Below, in pieces: positions 16,512 to 24,001 of a stretch of DNA of 64,000 bases. Both the position numbers and the translations under genes were made by a program. The stretch comes from Cellulophaga tyrosinoxydans (GTDB lineage: Bacteria; Bacteroidota; Bacteroidia; Flavobacteriales; Flavobacteriaceae), in NCBI RefSeq assembly GCF_900176415.1, contig NZ_FWXO01000001.1, positions 1,422,053-1,486,052 of the forward strand. Reading direction: 5' to 3'. The notes below the pieces were generated by a model. That model had not been told where the DNA came from and searched no databases. It saw only the letters and a list, made by a program, of their open reading frames with translations. Numbering within the stretch: position 1 is the stretch's first letter; every line of letters starts with the position of its first letter.

Positions 16512-17549
16512 ATGTTCACAACAATTTTAAACAAAGTAACTCTAGTTTCCATTCTTTTACTAGCATCAATTAACCTATTAGCGCAAGATGCCGTGCAATC
16601 TGTTGTTGCAGAAAAGGGCGATGGAATATTATCACTTCTTAGAAAGCAAGGAATTAATCCTTACGATAGTTATGATCAATTTGTTTCTTTAAATGCAGAA
16701 AACTTGCGAGATAGTGTGCATTTATATGCTGGCAGAACTTACAAATTACCGGTAGAAAAAGCCATTGAAAAACCAAGTGCACAAGAAAAAGTAGTAGTGG
16801 AAACGAAATCTATAAAAGGAATTTCCTATGAAATTTTCGGAGAAAAATATGCTGAGATAGTGTCGCAAAGTACACGCTTAAAAGGTAATGTGTATTACTT
16901 AATATCTGGACATGGTGGTCCTGATCCGGGAGCAATGACTACTTATGCGGGAAAAGCCATATCTGAAGATGAATACGCTTATGATGTTACATTAAGATTA
17001 GCACGTGAGTTGTTGTCGCATAGTGCAACAGTTTATATCATTGTTAGAGATCCTGATGATGGTATTCGCGATGAACGTATACTTGAAATGGATAGGGATG
17101 AGGTGGTTTATCCAAATGAGCCAATTCCATTAAATCAAGTTGAAAGACTAAAGCAAAGGGTTGATGCGGTTAATGCCCTGTACAAAGAAAATAAAGGCAA
17201 GTATCAAAGGCTTATTGTTACTCACGTAGATAGTAGAAGTAAAGGGCAGAATATTGATGTTTTCTTTTATCACCACGAGGACAGTAAAAATGGAAAAAAG
17301 CTAGCGGAAAGTATTCATAAAACATTCGAATCTAAGTACAAAAAGTATCAGCCAAATAGAACATACTCTGGGACTTTTGAAGATAGAACGTCGCTTTATT
17401 TAGTTCGAAAAACGCATCCAGCGATGACTTTTATCGAAATAGGTAATATTACCAATGAAAAAGACCAACGAAGAATTCTTGATCCAGATAATAGACAGGC
17501 TTTGGCTAAATGGATTAGTGAAGGGGTGCTTTTAGATTACGAAAATTAA
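16512..17549 (+). CDS. N-acetylmuramoyl-L-alanine amidase (Amidase_3)
   Basis: 345 aa secreted zinc amidase that cleaves the muramic acid-peptide bond. Signal peptide ends LLAQ; an N-terminal KGDGILSLLRKQGIN stretch resembles the LysM-like segment of its neighbour. The zinc ligands are visible at H134 (SGHGG), E152 (SEDEYAYD) and H238 (THVDSR), and the catalytic Glu at E309 (FIEIGNIT). It lies 44 bp after its inactive paralogue and at the end of the plus-strand envelope block, convergent with the glycosyltransferase at 17555. Confidence 0.88.
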   Translation: MFTTILNKVTLVSILLLASINLLAQDAVQSVVAEKGDGILSLLRKQGINPYDSYDQFVSLNAENLRDSVHLYAGRTYKLPVEKAIEKPSAQEKVVVETKSIKGISYEIFGEKYAEIVSQSTRLKGNVYYLISGHGGPDPGAMTTYAGKAISEDEYAYDVTLRLARELLSHSATVYIIVRDPDDGIRDERILEMDRDEVVYPNEPIPLNQVERLKQRVDAVNALYKENKGKYQRLIVTHVDSRSKGQNIDVFFYHHEDSKNGKKLAESIHKTFESKYKKYQPNRTYSGTFEDRTSLYLVRKTHPAMTFIEIGNITNEKDQRRILDPDNRQALAKWISEGVLLDYEN

Positions 17550-17554
17550 AGATT

Positions 17555-18259
17555 TTAAATCGCAATTTTTCGCTTGTAATAATCATAAAGCTTTTCAGGG
17601 CCTGCGCCTAAAATATTCTTTAGATGTATAACCCCAAAATGATATTGTAGAATATATTTTCCACGCTCATCATACCTTCTAGCGGAGGTTTTAACGTGTT
17701 GTGGTAAAATAGTAAAAGGGGCTATATCATAAATTCTACTGATAAACTCGTTATCTTCAAAAACTATGTAGTTTTCGTTAAAACCATTTGTTTTTGAAAA
17801 TAATTTACGGGTAATAAATAAAGACTGGTCTCCTCCTCTGCATAACTTATGATTTATTCTTGTAAACCATGCGAAAAAATTAAGAAACCGGCTATTACTA
17901 TCAAATTTCATCTGAAAACAACCCACTTCTTTGCCCTTAATTACTGCATCGATAATGGTTTTGTCAAAATTTTTAGGTGGTAATGTATCTACATGTAGAA
18001 AATAGAGTATGTCCCCTTTTGCGTTTTTCGCGCCTTGGTTCAATTGTTTGGCTCGCCCTTTTTCAGATGCAATTACAGTTATGTTGTTAGCTTCCGCCAA
18101 GGCAATTGTGTTATCTGTACTTCCGCCATCTACAAGTAGTATTTCTTCTATATATTCGCAATTACTATTTGTTTTAATATAGGAAAGAAATTGTGTTATA
18201 CACTTTTCTTCATTTAAAACAGGAATAACAATGCTTATTTTAGGCTTATTTGGTTTCAT
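17555..18259 (-). CDS. TIGR04283-like family 2 glycosyltransferase
   Basis: 234-aa GT2 with ISIVIPVLNEEKCI, LVDGGSTDNT, YFLHVDTLPP and CRGGDQSLFITRKLF, the pattern of the TIGR04283 glycosyltransferases associated with arsenosugar-type clusters. Last gene of the minus-strand cluster; it overlaps the DUF547 gene by 14 bases. The companion TIGR04282-like protein is at 19908. No ArsM methyltransferase or ArsS radical SAM enzyme is in the window, so the true product may not be an arsenosugar. Confidence 0.8.
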   Translation of the reverse strand: MKPNKPKISIVIPVLNEEKCITQFLSYIKTNSNCEYIEEILLVDGGSTDNTIALAEANNITVIASEKGRAKQLNQGAKNAKGDILYFLHVDTLPPKNFDKTIIDAVIKGKEVGCFQMKFDSNSRFLNFFAWFTRINHKLCRGGDQSLFITRKLFSKTNGFNENYIVFEDNEFISRIYDIAPFTILPQHVKTSARRYDERGKYILQYHFGVIHLKNILGAGPEKLYDYYKRKIAI

Positions 18260-18977
18260 TTAAACTCCAATCGTATTCAAGATAGTTGATTTTTGAGTTT
18301 GCTTTTAGCGCAACTTTGGTATACTGCTGTATATAATCTATCAAACTTCCGTTTTCAGTAAAATCGCCTTTGTACCATTTAAAAATATTTGAAAGCAAAA
18401 GTTTGTTTGTTTTAATATTATTTTTAGAGGCATCGTTAATAAAATCACTTGTAGCTTTTGCTAGTTGTGACTCTAGAGTTTTTGGCATGTAGGCCACATT
18501 AACTAATTTCGGGCATGAATACGATGCGCAATTAATGGCAAAATGAATTCTAGGATCATTCATTTTTCTAAGTATTTTATGCTCAATGTCCCCTAATGAA
18601 TAGGTTTGACTCCCAACTTTTACCCATTCTTTATCCCAAGGGTTTTTTAAATCTTTTATGCTTTTTAAAGGATAATTATCAGTAATAAGTTTTACGGTAG
18701 CTGCATTATAAAGATTTATGTAATAAGCTAATTTTTCCTCTTTAGACCATGCGTCGGTAGGAGAATTTTTCGCCAAATTATTTAAATAGGTTTCTAATTT
18801 GTCATTATCTGCTTTAAAGGCTTTGTAATTTACATTACCAAGATCATCAACATGTTTTTGTAACAAATTTCCCCATAGCGTATGGTCTGGATAGTTTGTT
18901 GGATTAGGTTTATTGTTTTCCATGGCACTCAAACCAAAAGAGCATAGGAAAAATAGAACGTAACTAAATACTCTCAT
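18246..18977 (-). CDS. Secreted DUF547 protein (copy 2)
   Basis: 243 aa with signal peptide (FSYVLFFLCSFGLSAM). DUF547 body: LAYYINLYNAATVKLI, IHFAINCASYSCPKL and FKWYKGDF, C-terminus YDWSLNETK. It overlaps the downstream TIGR04283-like gene by 14 bases and follows purine nucleoside phosphorylase after a 106-bp gap. It is a diverged paralogue of the protein at 11585; the shared cysteine (C-A-x-x-x-C-P) could be a redox or catalytic residue. Function unknown. Confidence 0.85.
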   Translation of the reverse strand: MRVFSYVLFFLCSFGLSAMENNKPNPTNYPDHTLWGNLLQKHVDDLGNVNYKAFKADNDKLETYLNNLAKNSPTDAWSKEEKLAYYINLYNAATVKLITDNYPLKSIKDLKNPWDKEWVKVGSQTYSLGDIEHKILRKMNDPRIHFAINCASYSCPKLVNVAYMPKTLESQLAKATSDFINDASKNNIKTNKLLLSNIFKWYKGDFTENGSLIDYIQQYTKVALKANSKINYLEYDWSLNETK

Positions 18978-19083
18978 ATCACCAATTTATGGTTTAGTTG
19001 TTAATGCCCACGTAACCTTACAAATAACCTGCTAATTAAAAAGTTTTTTAGCATAACTAAGTATGCTTTGGAGTATTGAATAG

Positions 19084-19902
19084 TTACAATTGTTTTATTA
19101 ATTCTCTAAATAATCTAACCATTTTTGGCTCGGTCTTTTCTGCAATTTCTATAATCTCTTGAATATTTACAGGTTTTAAATTCTCTGGATCACATTCGTC
19201 TGTTAAAACAGATATGGCAATTACAGGAAGGTCTAAATGATTGGCTACTATTACTTCGGGTACTGTACTCATGCCTACTGCATCTGCTCCTAAAATTTTA
19301 AGCATTCTATATTCCGCCCTAGTTTCAAGTTGTGGACCAACCACGGAGGCATACACACCTTCTTTTAGTGTGATATTTTCTTTTTTGGCTATTTCAATAA
19401 GTTTTTGGCGCATGGTAACGTCATATGGAGCACTCATGTCTGTAAATCTGCTACCAAACTCAGCTACATTTTTAAAAGCCAATGGAGATCCGCCTTGTAA
19501 GTTTATATGATCTTCAATTAACATCATATCACCTTTTTTCATGTCTAAATTAATAGCTCCTGAGGCGTTAGAAATAAATAATTTTTTAATACCAAGTTGA
19601 TGCATTACACGAATAGGATAAGTTACATCCATTAAATCATATCCTTCATATACATGAAAACGTCCTTGCATTACCACAACTTTTTTACCTTCAAAAGAAC
19701 CATAAATAAGTTTTCCGGTATGGAATTCTACTGTTGCTAATGGAAAAAAGGGAATGTGGTTGTAATGTGCTTCTATTGGGTTTTCAATTTCATTGGCTAA
19801 TTTACCTAAACCAGTACCTAAAACTATACCTAGTTCTGGAGCATCAAAGCCTTTGCTAATTAGGTAATCGGTAGATTCTTTAAGCTGTTTATTTGTCATC
19901 AT
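19084..19902 (-). CDS. Purine-nucleoside phosphorylase (trimeric class)
   Basis: 272 aa. Phosphorolysis of purine nucleosides to base and ribose-1-phosphate. Motifs: GIVLGTGLGKL (phosphate loop), MQGRFHVYEGYDL, LFISNASGAINLD and EYRMLKILGADAVGMST, all typical of the PunA/PNPase I class. It starts from one of two tandem ATGs (19902 or 19899). It lies between the TIGR04282-like gene and DUF547 gene; in arsenosugar clusters a nucleoside phosphorylase removes adenine, so it may be dedicated to that pathway or be the housekeeping enzyme. Confidence 0.92.
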   Translation of the reverse strand: MMTNKQLKESTDYLISKGFDAPELGIVLGTGLGKLANEIENPIEAHYNHIPFFPLATVEFHTGKLIYGSFEGKKVVVMQGRFHVYEGYDLMDVTYPIRVMHQLGIKKLFISNASGAINLDMKKGDMMLIEDHINLQGGSPLAFKNVAEFGSRFTDMSAPYDVTMRQKLIEIAKKENITLKEGVYASVVGPQLETRAEYRMLKILGADAVGMSTVPEVIVANHLDLPVIAISVLTDECDPENLKPVNIQEIIEIAEKTEPKMVRLFRELIKQL

Positions 19903-19907
19903 TATAT

Positions 19908-20516
19908 TTATTTTTTTAAAAAGGAATTAAATGCAGAAATGTCTTTGATGTCTTCATAAACATCCACATCATTTCTTACGTCTAATAACTTTGTTTTATA
20001 TTTTTCTAAATTTTTTAAAGTATCATTTAATACGGTGTGTGTGCCCCAAGCTTTATTTTTAAAAACATTCGCATTAAATTTTTTCATTCCTAATAGATAA
20101 TAGCCTCCATCTTGTGCAGGACCAATCACAAAATCGGATTTATCTAATTCAGAGAAAGCATTTTCGATAGTTGTTGCGTCTAGATCATACATATCGCTAC
20201 CAATCACTAGTATTTTTTCAAATCCGTTTTTAAAACCTAGTTCAAAAGCATTCGCCATTCGATCACCAAGATTTGCTCCGTTTTGTAATTTTTTTTCAAA
20301 AATGGTAGTATTCCAAATATCCTTTTCCCAAATTTCTTCGGAGTAATAAACCTGTTTAACGGCAGGTATATTTTTGGTTATGCTAACTGTATATTGCAAT
20401 AAAAATTTGTAAATTTCTAAAGCGGTTTCATTGCCAACGGTTGCGGCTAATCTTGTTTTGCATTTTCCGAGTTCTGGGTTTCTTGTAAATATTAAGAGGA
20501 GGTTTTTGCTTTGCAC
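19908..20516 (-). CDS. TIGR04282/DUF2064-like nucleotidyl/glycosyl transferase
   Basis: 202 aa. LLLIFTRNPELGKCKTRLA is the N-terminal nucleotide-binding motif of this GT-A-like family; VIGSDMYDL and FVIGPAQDGGYYLLG are the DxD-type and active-site stretches. The start is a GTG at 20516, with no nearby ATG. It lies 5 bp before the phosphorylase gene and 9 bp after the rhodanese gene. It is the partner of the TIGR04283-like protein at 17555 in arsenosugar-type clusters. Confidence 0.8.
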   Translation of the reverse strand: MQSKNLLLIFTRNPELGKCKTRLAATVGNETALEIYKFLLQYTVSITKNIPAVKQVYYSEEIWEKDIWNTTIFEKKLQNGANLGDRMANAFELGFKNGFEKILVIGSDMYDLDATTIENAFSELDKSDFVIGPAQDGGYYLLGMKKFNANVFKNKAWGTHTVLNDTLKNLEKYKTKLLDVRNDVDVYEDIKDISAFNSFLKK

Positions 20517-20525
20517 AGTATTTTT

Positions 20526-21017
20526 TTAGTTTAAAACTTTATCTCCTTTTGTCACTAACTTACTCCAATACTTACTAAAGGCATGAATTTTATTGGTGGG
20601 TGTGTTGGTGGAATCCACAACAGGATTATCAGTATCTATCCACTTAAAAATTCCGCCATATAGATTGTAAACATTAGTATACCCTACGGATTGTAATTTT
20701 TCACCAATATCCTCAGATCTAACACCAATGGAGCAATAAACTACTATTTTTTTGTTTTTATCTTGCTCGGTTAGACTATCGATATTAAAATTTTTATAGC
20801 CCACATAAATTGCATCTTTTATATGGCTTACATCAAATTCTTTTCTTTCTCGAGTATCTAACAATAGTGCATCTTCGGATGCTTTTAATTCTTCCACGGA
20901 GATATACGGAATACTCTGATTATTAAATTTTTCGAGCGTTTTTTCAATAGTTTTTTGAGCAAATGAGAAATTTGTAGTTAAAATTATAAGGCCAAAAAGT
21001 AAAAATTGTTTTAACAA
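20526..21017 (-). CDS. Secreted rhodanese-domain protein
   Basis: Signal peptide (LKQFLLFGLIILTTNFSFAQ) and a single rhodanese domain with active loop CSIGVRSED; the cysteine is the sulphur carrier. I chose the TTG at 21017 over a TTG at 21038 because the likely -7 element overlaps the latter; no ATG is available. First gene of the rhodanese/TIGR04282/PNP/DUF547/TIGR04283 cluster. It probably acts in the periplasm; substrate unknown. Confidence 0.75.
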   Translation of the reverse strand: MLKQFLLFGLIILTTNFSFAQKTIEKTLEKFNNQSIPYISVEELKASEDALLLDTRERKEFDVSHIKDAIYVGYKNFNIDSLTEQDKNKKIVVYCSIGVRSEDIGEKLQSVGYTNVYNLYGGIFKWIDTDNPVVDSTNTPTNKIHAFSKYWSKLVTKGDKVLN

Positions 21018-21035
21018 GGCAGATATATTTTCTAA

Positions 21036-21043
21036 CAAAGATA
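21036..21043 (-). promoter_or_regulatory. -7 element for the rhodanese cluster
   Basis: TATCTTTG on the minus strand matches TAnnTTTG exactly. A weak TTTA lies about 22 bp upstream. The expected start near 21031 places the first usable codon at the TTG at 21017. Confidence 0.45.
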
Positions 21044-21128
21044 CCTATTTAGAAATTTTGAATTCTAAATATGTTGAAGAATATTTTGGCTATCTTTATT
21101 TTTTTAGTACTACAGTAATATATAAAAA

Positions 21129-22697
21129 ATGATGAAATTTTATCGGCAATTTGTGTTGGTGTTTGTTTGTTTGGTTTTCTTTTCTTGTAAGCAAAAAGAG
21201 AAAAAAAATAGTGTAACAGAAAAAGAAATAGTGGAGCAAAGTGCAGTTAATACGGAGCCATACAGACCACAATTTCATTTTACACCACCTGCCAAATGGA
21301 TGAATGATCCAAACGGATTGGTTTACAATAAGGGTGTGTTTCATTTATTCTATCAATACTATCCAGATGATATTGTTTGGGGACCTATGCATTGGGGACA
21401 TGCAATTAGTAAAGATTTAATACACTGGGAGCACAAACCAATTGCGTTGTACCCAGATAAAAATGGCTATATATTTTCTGGAAGCGCAGTGGTAGATACC
21501 GAAAACACTTCTGGTTTTGGCACTAAGGAGAACCCAGCGCTAGTGGCCATATTCACATATCATGATATAGATGGAGAAAGAGCTGGTAGAACCGATTTTC
21601 AAACTCAAGGAATAGCATATAGTTTGGATAATGGAGAAACATTTACAGTTTATGATGGGAATCCAGTAATTGGAAATAATGGCATAAAAGATTTTAGAGA
21701 TCCTAAAGTATTTTGGGATGATCAATCAAAAAACTGGTCTATGCTTTTAGTCGCAGGAGATCATTTGCAAATTTGGCAATCTAAAAATTTAAAATCATGG
21801 GAAAAAGTAAGCGAATTTGGCAAAAATCAAGGTGCACATGGTGGGGTTTGGGAATGCCCAGATTTGTTTAAACTAAAAGTTGGTACTACGGATGAAGAAA
21901 AGTGGGTGCTTTTAATTAGTATAAACCCAGGTGCGCCAAATGGTGGTAGTGGTACTCAATATTTTGTTGGAGACTTTGATGGAAGAACTTTCACATCTGA
22001 TCAGAAAGAAGAGAAATGGATTGATTGGGGTACGGATAATTACGCCGGAGTTACGTATAATAATGTGCCTAACAACGATCGTATTTTTATAGGTTGGATG
22101 AGTAATTGGAGTTATGCGCGCGATACACCGACTGAAAAGTGGCGCAGTGCAATGACGGTTCCGAGAAAATTAACTTTGGCAAAACATTCTAACGAATATC
22201 AACTAATAAATTATCCAATTGAAGATCTTGGATCTATTGCTAGCAATGATTTTTCAGAAAGCATATCAATTAGTGGTAATTCTCAAATGGTTATTTCTAA
22301 CGATAATTTAAGTCAGTCTGAAATTAAATTTAGGACGTCGGCAAGAAAATTTAATCTTCATTTTCAAAATGATGATGGAGATGATTTAAGTTTAAAAATG
22401 AATGGTATTGAAAAATTATTTGTTTTAGATAGAACTAAATCTGGTAAGGTAGATTTTCAAGAAGATTTTGCTTCGGTTCAGAAAATGCCAATTGCTCTTT
22501 TACCAGAAGGTGAAATTGAAATTCGTATTTTAATGGATTGGTCTTCAATTGAAGTTTTTATTAATCAAGGTCAATATGTAATGACAGCTCAAGTTTTTCC
22601 AAATTCTAATTATTCAAAACTAGTATTTAAAAATAATTCTGAGCTAGATATTAGTTTGGGTCAAGTTACCCTAGATAAGATAAAGAGCGTTTGGTAG
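21129..22697 (+). CDS. GH32 fructanase/levanase lipoprotein
   Basis: 522 aa lipoprotein (CLVFFSCKQK). Five-bladed GH32 catalytic domain: WMNDPNGL with nucleophile D60, FRDPKVFW with D191 (transition-state stabiliser), and WECPDLF with acid/base E242. The C-terminal beta-sandwich occupies roughly the last 150 residues. Cleaves beta-fructosides such as levan, inulin or sucrose. It stands alone: no SusC/SusD pair, fructokinase or transporter adjoins it, which is unusual for a Bacteroidota fructan locus. A terminator follows at 22735. Confidence 0.92.
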   Translation: MMKFYRQFVLVFVCLVFFSCKQKEKKNSVTEKEIVEQSAVNTEPYRPQFHFTPPAKWMNDPNGLVYNKGVFHLFYQYYPDDIVWGPMHWGHAISKDLIHWEHKPIALYPDKNGYIFSGSAVVDTENTSGFGTKENPALVAIFTYHDIDGERAGRTDFQTQGIAYSLDNGETFTVYDGNPVIGNNGIKDFRDPKVFWDDQSKNWSMLLVAGDHLQIWQSKNLKSWEKVSEFGKNQGAHGGVWECPDLFKLKVGTTDEEKWVLLISINPGAPNGGSGTQYFVGDFDGRTFTSDQKEEKWIDWGTDNYAGVTYNNVPNNDRIFIGWMSNWSYARDTPTEKWRSAMTVPRKLTLAKHSNEYQLINYPIEDLGSIASNDFSESISISGNSQMVISNDNLSQSEIKFRTSARKFNLHFQNDDGDDLSLKMNGIEKLFVLDRTKSGKVDFQEDFASVQKMPIALLPEGEIEIRILMDWSSIEVFINQGQYVMTAQVFPNSNYSKLVFKNNSELDISLGQVTLDKIKSVW

Positions 22698-22734
22698 CTC
22701 AAGAATGCTTGAAACTATAATAATTAAACAAATA

Positions 22735-22761
22735 AACCCGAACTTTTTTGTTCGGGTTTTT
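22735..22761 (+). terminator. Intrinsic terminator after GH32 gene
   Basis: Stem AACCCGAAC (22735-22743) with GTTCGGGTT (22750-22758), T6 loop and T tail. It is a near copy of the terminator at 23068-23091. Confidence 0.9.
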
Positions 22762-23060
22762 CATGTGGTGCCTTCAGTACTGAAGCTTCGGTAGAACCAA
22801 AGTTATTTTCTCTTTAGAATAGCATGTGGTATTTCAGGTTTGTCAATTATTCGGACAATAAATTTTTCTAAGAAAACAGCTTCTTTATTTCAAATTGTTA
22901 AAATGCAGTTATCGGCTGCTTTGGTAAAATTTTTAGAAAAAATTGAAGATTTTTATGTTGATTCTATCTGTTTTCAACATCGGAAGTTTCTCTTGTGTAA
23001 AATTCACCTAATGACTTGCTGTGTAAAATAGAAGCAAAGTGTTTCATTATGAGCATATTA
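22762..23060. other. Non-coding remnant region with decayed tRNA end
   Basis: About 300 bases without a supported gene. It begins with ATGTGGTGCCTTCAG (22763-22777), matching the 3' end of tRNA-Phe plus its flank with one change, followed after a short insertion by GTAGAACCAAAG, similar to the T-arm of that tRNA. The rest is AT-rich. A 63-codon frame (22840-23031) has no recognisable domain or promoter and looks fortuitous. Confidence 0.6.
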
Positions 23061-23067
23061 AACAAAA

Positions 23068-23091
23068 AACCCGAACATTTCTGTTCGGGTT
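23068..23091 (-). terminator. Terminator of tRNA-Phe
   Basis: Stem AACCCGAACA (23068-23077) with TGTTCGGGTT (23082-23091). Read on the minus strand it lies just after the tRNA and ends in a T run. Confidence 0.88.
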
Positions 23092-23098
23092 TTTAATG

Positions 23099-23171
23099 TG
23101 GTGCCTCCAGGAATCGAACCAGGGACACATGGATTTTCAGTCCATTGCTCTACCAACTGAGCTAAGGCACC
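23099..23171 (-). tRNA. tRNA-Phe (GAA)
   Basis: 73-nt cloverleaf: acceptor GGTGCCT/AGGCACC, D-arm GCTC...GAGC, anticodon arm ATGGA/TCCAT with loop CTGAAAA (anticodon GAA, Phe), T-arm CCTGG TTCGATT CCAGG, discriminator A. The CCA end is not encoded. Confidence 0.97.
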
Positions 23172-23189
23172 AAAGCCGTTAAGCGGGTG

Positions 23190-23220
23190 CAAATATAATT
23201 TCAATTTTGCGATATCCAAA
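23190..23220 (-). promoter_or_regulatory. tRNA-Phe promoter
   Basis: TATATTTG (23197-23190) is an exact TAnnTTTG -7 element; TTTG (23220-23217) lies 19 bp upstream. The start near 23186 would leave a 5' leader of about 15 nt before the tRNA. Confidence 0.7.
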
Positions 23221-23272
23221 CAAAAATCAAAAAAAAGCGAATTGTTTTTTTACATTTTTGCAACTTTGTAGT

Positions 23273-24001
23273 ATGAACCTAGTAATAGACGCGGGTAATA
23301 GCCTGATAAAAATTTCAGTTTTTAGAGAAAATACAGAGTTGTTTCATGAACAATTCGAGATTTCTCTCTTTGTTGAACGTATAAAATCGGTATTTAAAAA
23401 ATATACTAGTATTGATAATGCTATAGTTTCATCTGTGGGTGCATTAGATAAAAAAGATATTGCAGTAGTAAGTCTTTTTTGTAATGTGCATCAATTAAGT
23501 CATAAATCTAAAACACCTTTTAAAAACTCTTATGCAACTCCAGAGTCTTTAGGGGTGGACCGTATTGCGTTAGCGACAGCAGCATTCTATAAAAACCCGA
23601 ATGGAAATACGTTGGTTATTGATGCAGGGACTTGTATGACGTTTGACATGATAAATGATTATGGAGAATATTTAGGAGGAGCAATATCACCAGGTTTGTC
23701 GATGAGGTATAAGGCATTACACCAACAAACATCAAAACTTCCACTCTTAAAAGTAGAAGATATAATAGATTTTATCGGAAATTCTACAAATTCGAGTATT
23801 CATAGTGGTGTAGTAAACGGAATTTCGGCAGAAATTAATGGTGTAATTGACCAATATAATCAACGTTTTAAAGATTTAACAGTTATTTTAACAGGAGGTG
23901 ATGCGCTATTCTTGTCAAAACGAACAAAAAATACCATATTTGCCAATCCAAAATTTCTCCTTGAAGGATTAAATTATTTGTTGGAATACAATAAAATTTA
24001 A
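23273..24001 (+). CDS. coaX: Type III pantothenate kinase
   Basis: First step of coenzyme A synthesis, ATP-dependent phosphorylation of pantothenate. ASKHA-fold motifs: MNLVIDAGNSLIKI (phosphate 1), SLGVDRIALA, LVIDAGTCMTFDM, GGAISPGLSMRY and the late ILTGGDALFL. The start at the ATG at 23273 matches the family N-terminus; an upstream frame extension is not plausible. The stop abuts the start of the next gene, so the following outer-membrane protein gene is cotranscribed. Confidence 0.95.
   Translation: MNLVIDAGNSLIKISVFRENTELFHEQFEISLFVERIKSVFKKYTSIDNAIVSSVGALDKKDIAVVSLFCNVHQLSHKSKTPFKNSYATPESLGVDRIALATAAFYKNPNGNTLVIDAGTCMTFDMINDYGEYLGGAISPGLSMRYKALHQQTSKLPLLKVEDIIDFIGNSTNSSIHSGVVNGISAEINGVIDQYNQRFKDLTVILTGGDALFLSKRTKNTIFANPKFLLEGLNYLLEYNKI

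Noticed and set aside
22840-23031. 63-codon frame in the region between GH32 and tRNA-Phe
   Set aside because: No promoter, no recognisable domain, composition like the surrounding non-coding DNA, and it lies in a region that looks like a decayed duplication.
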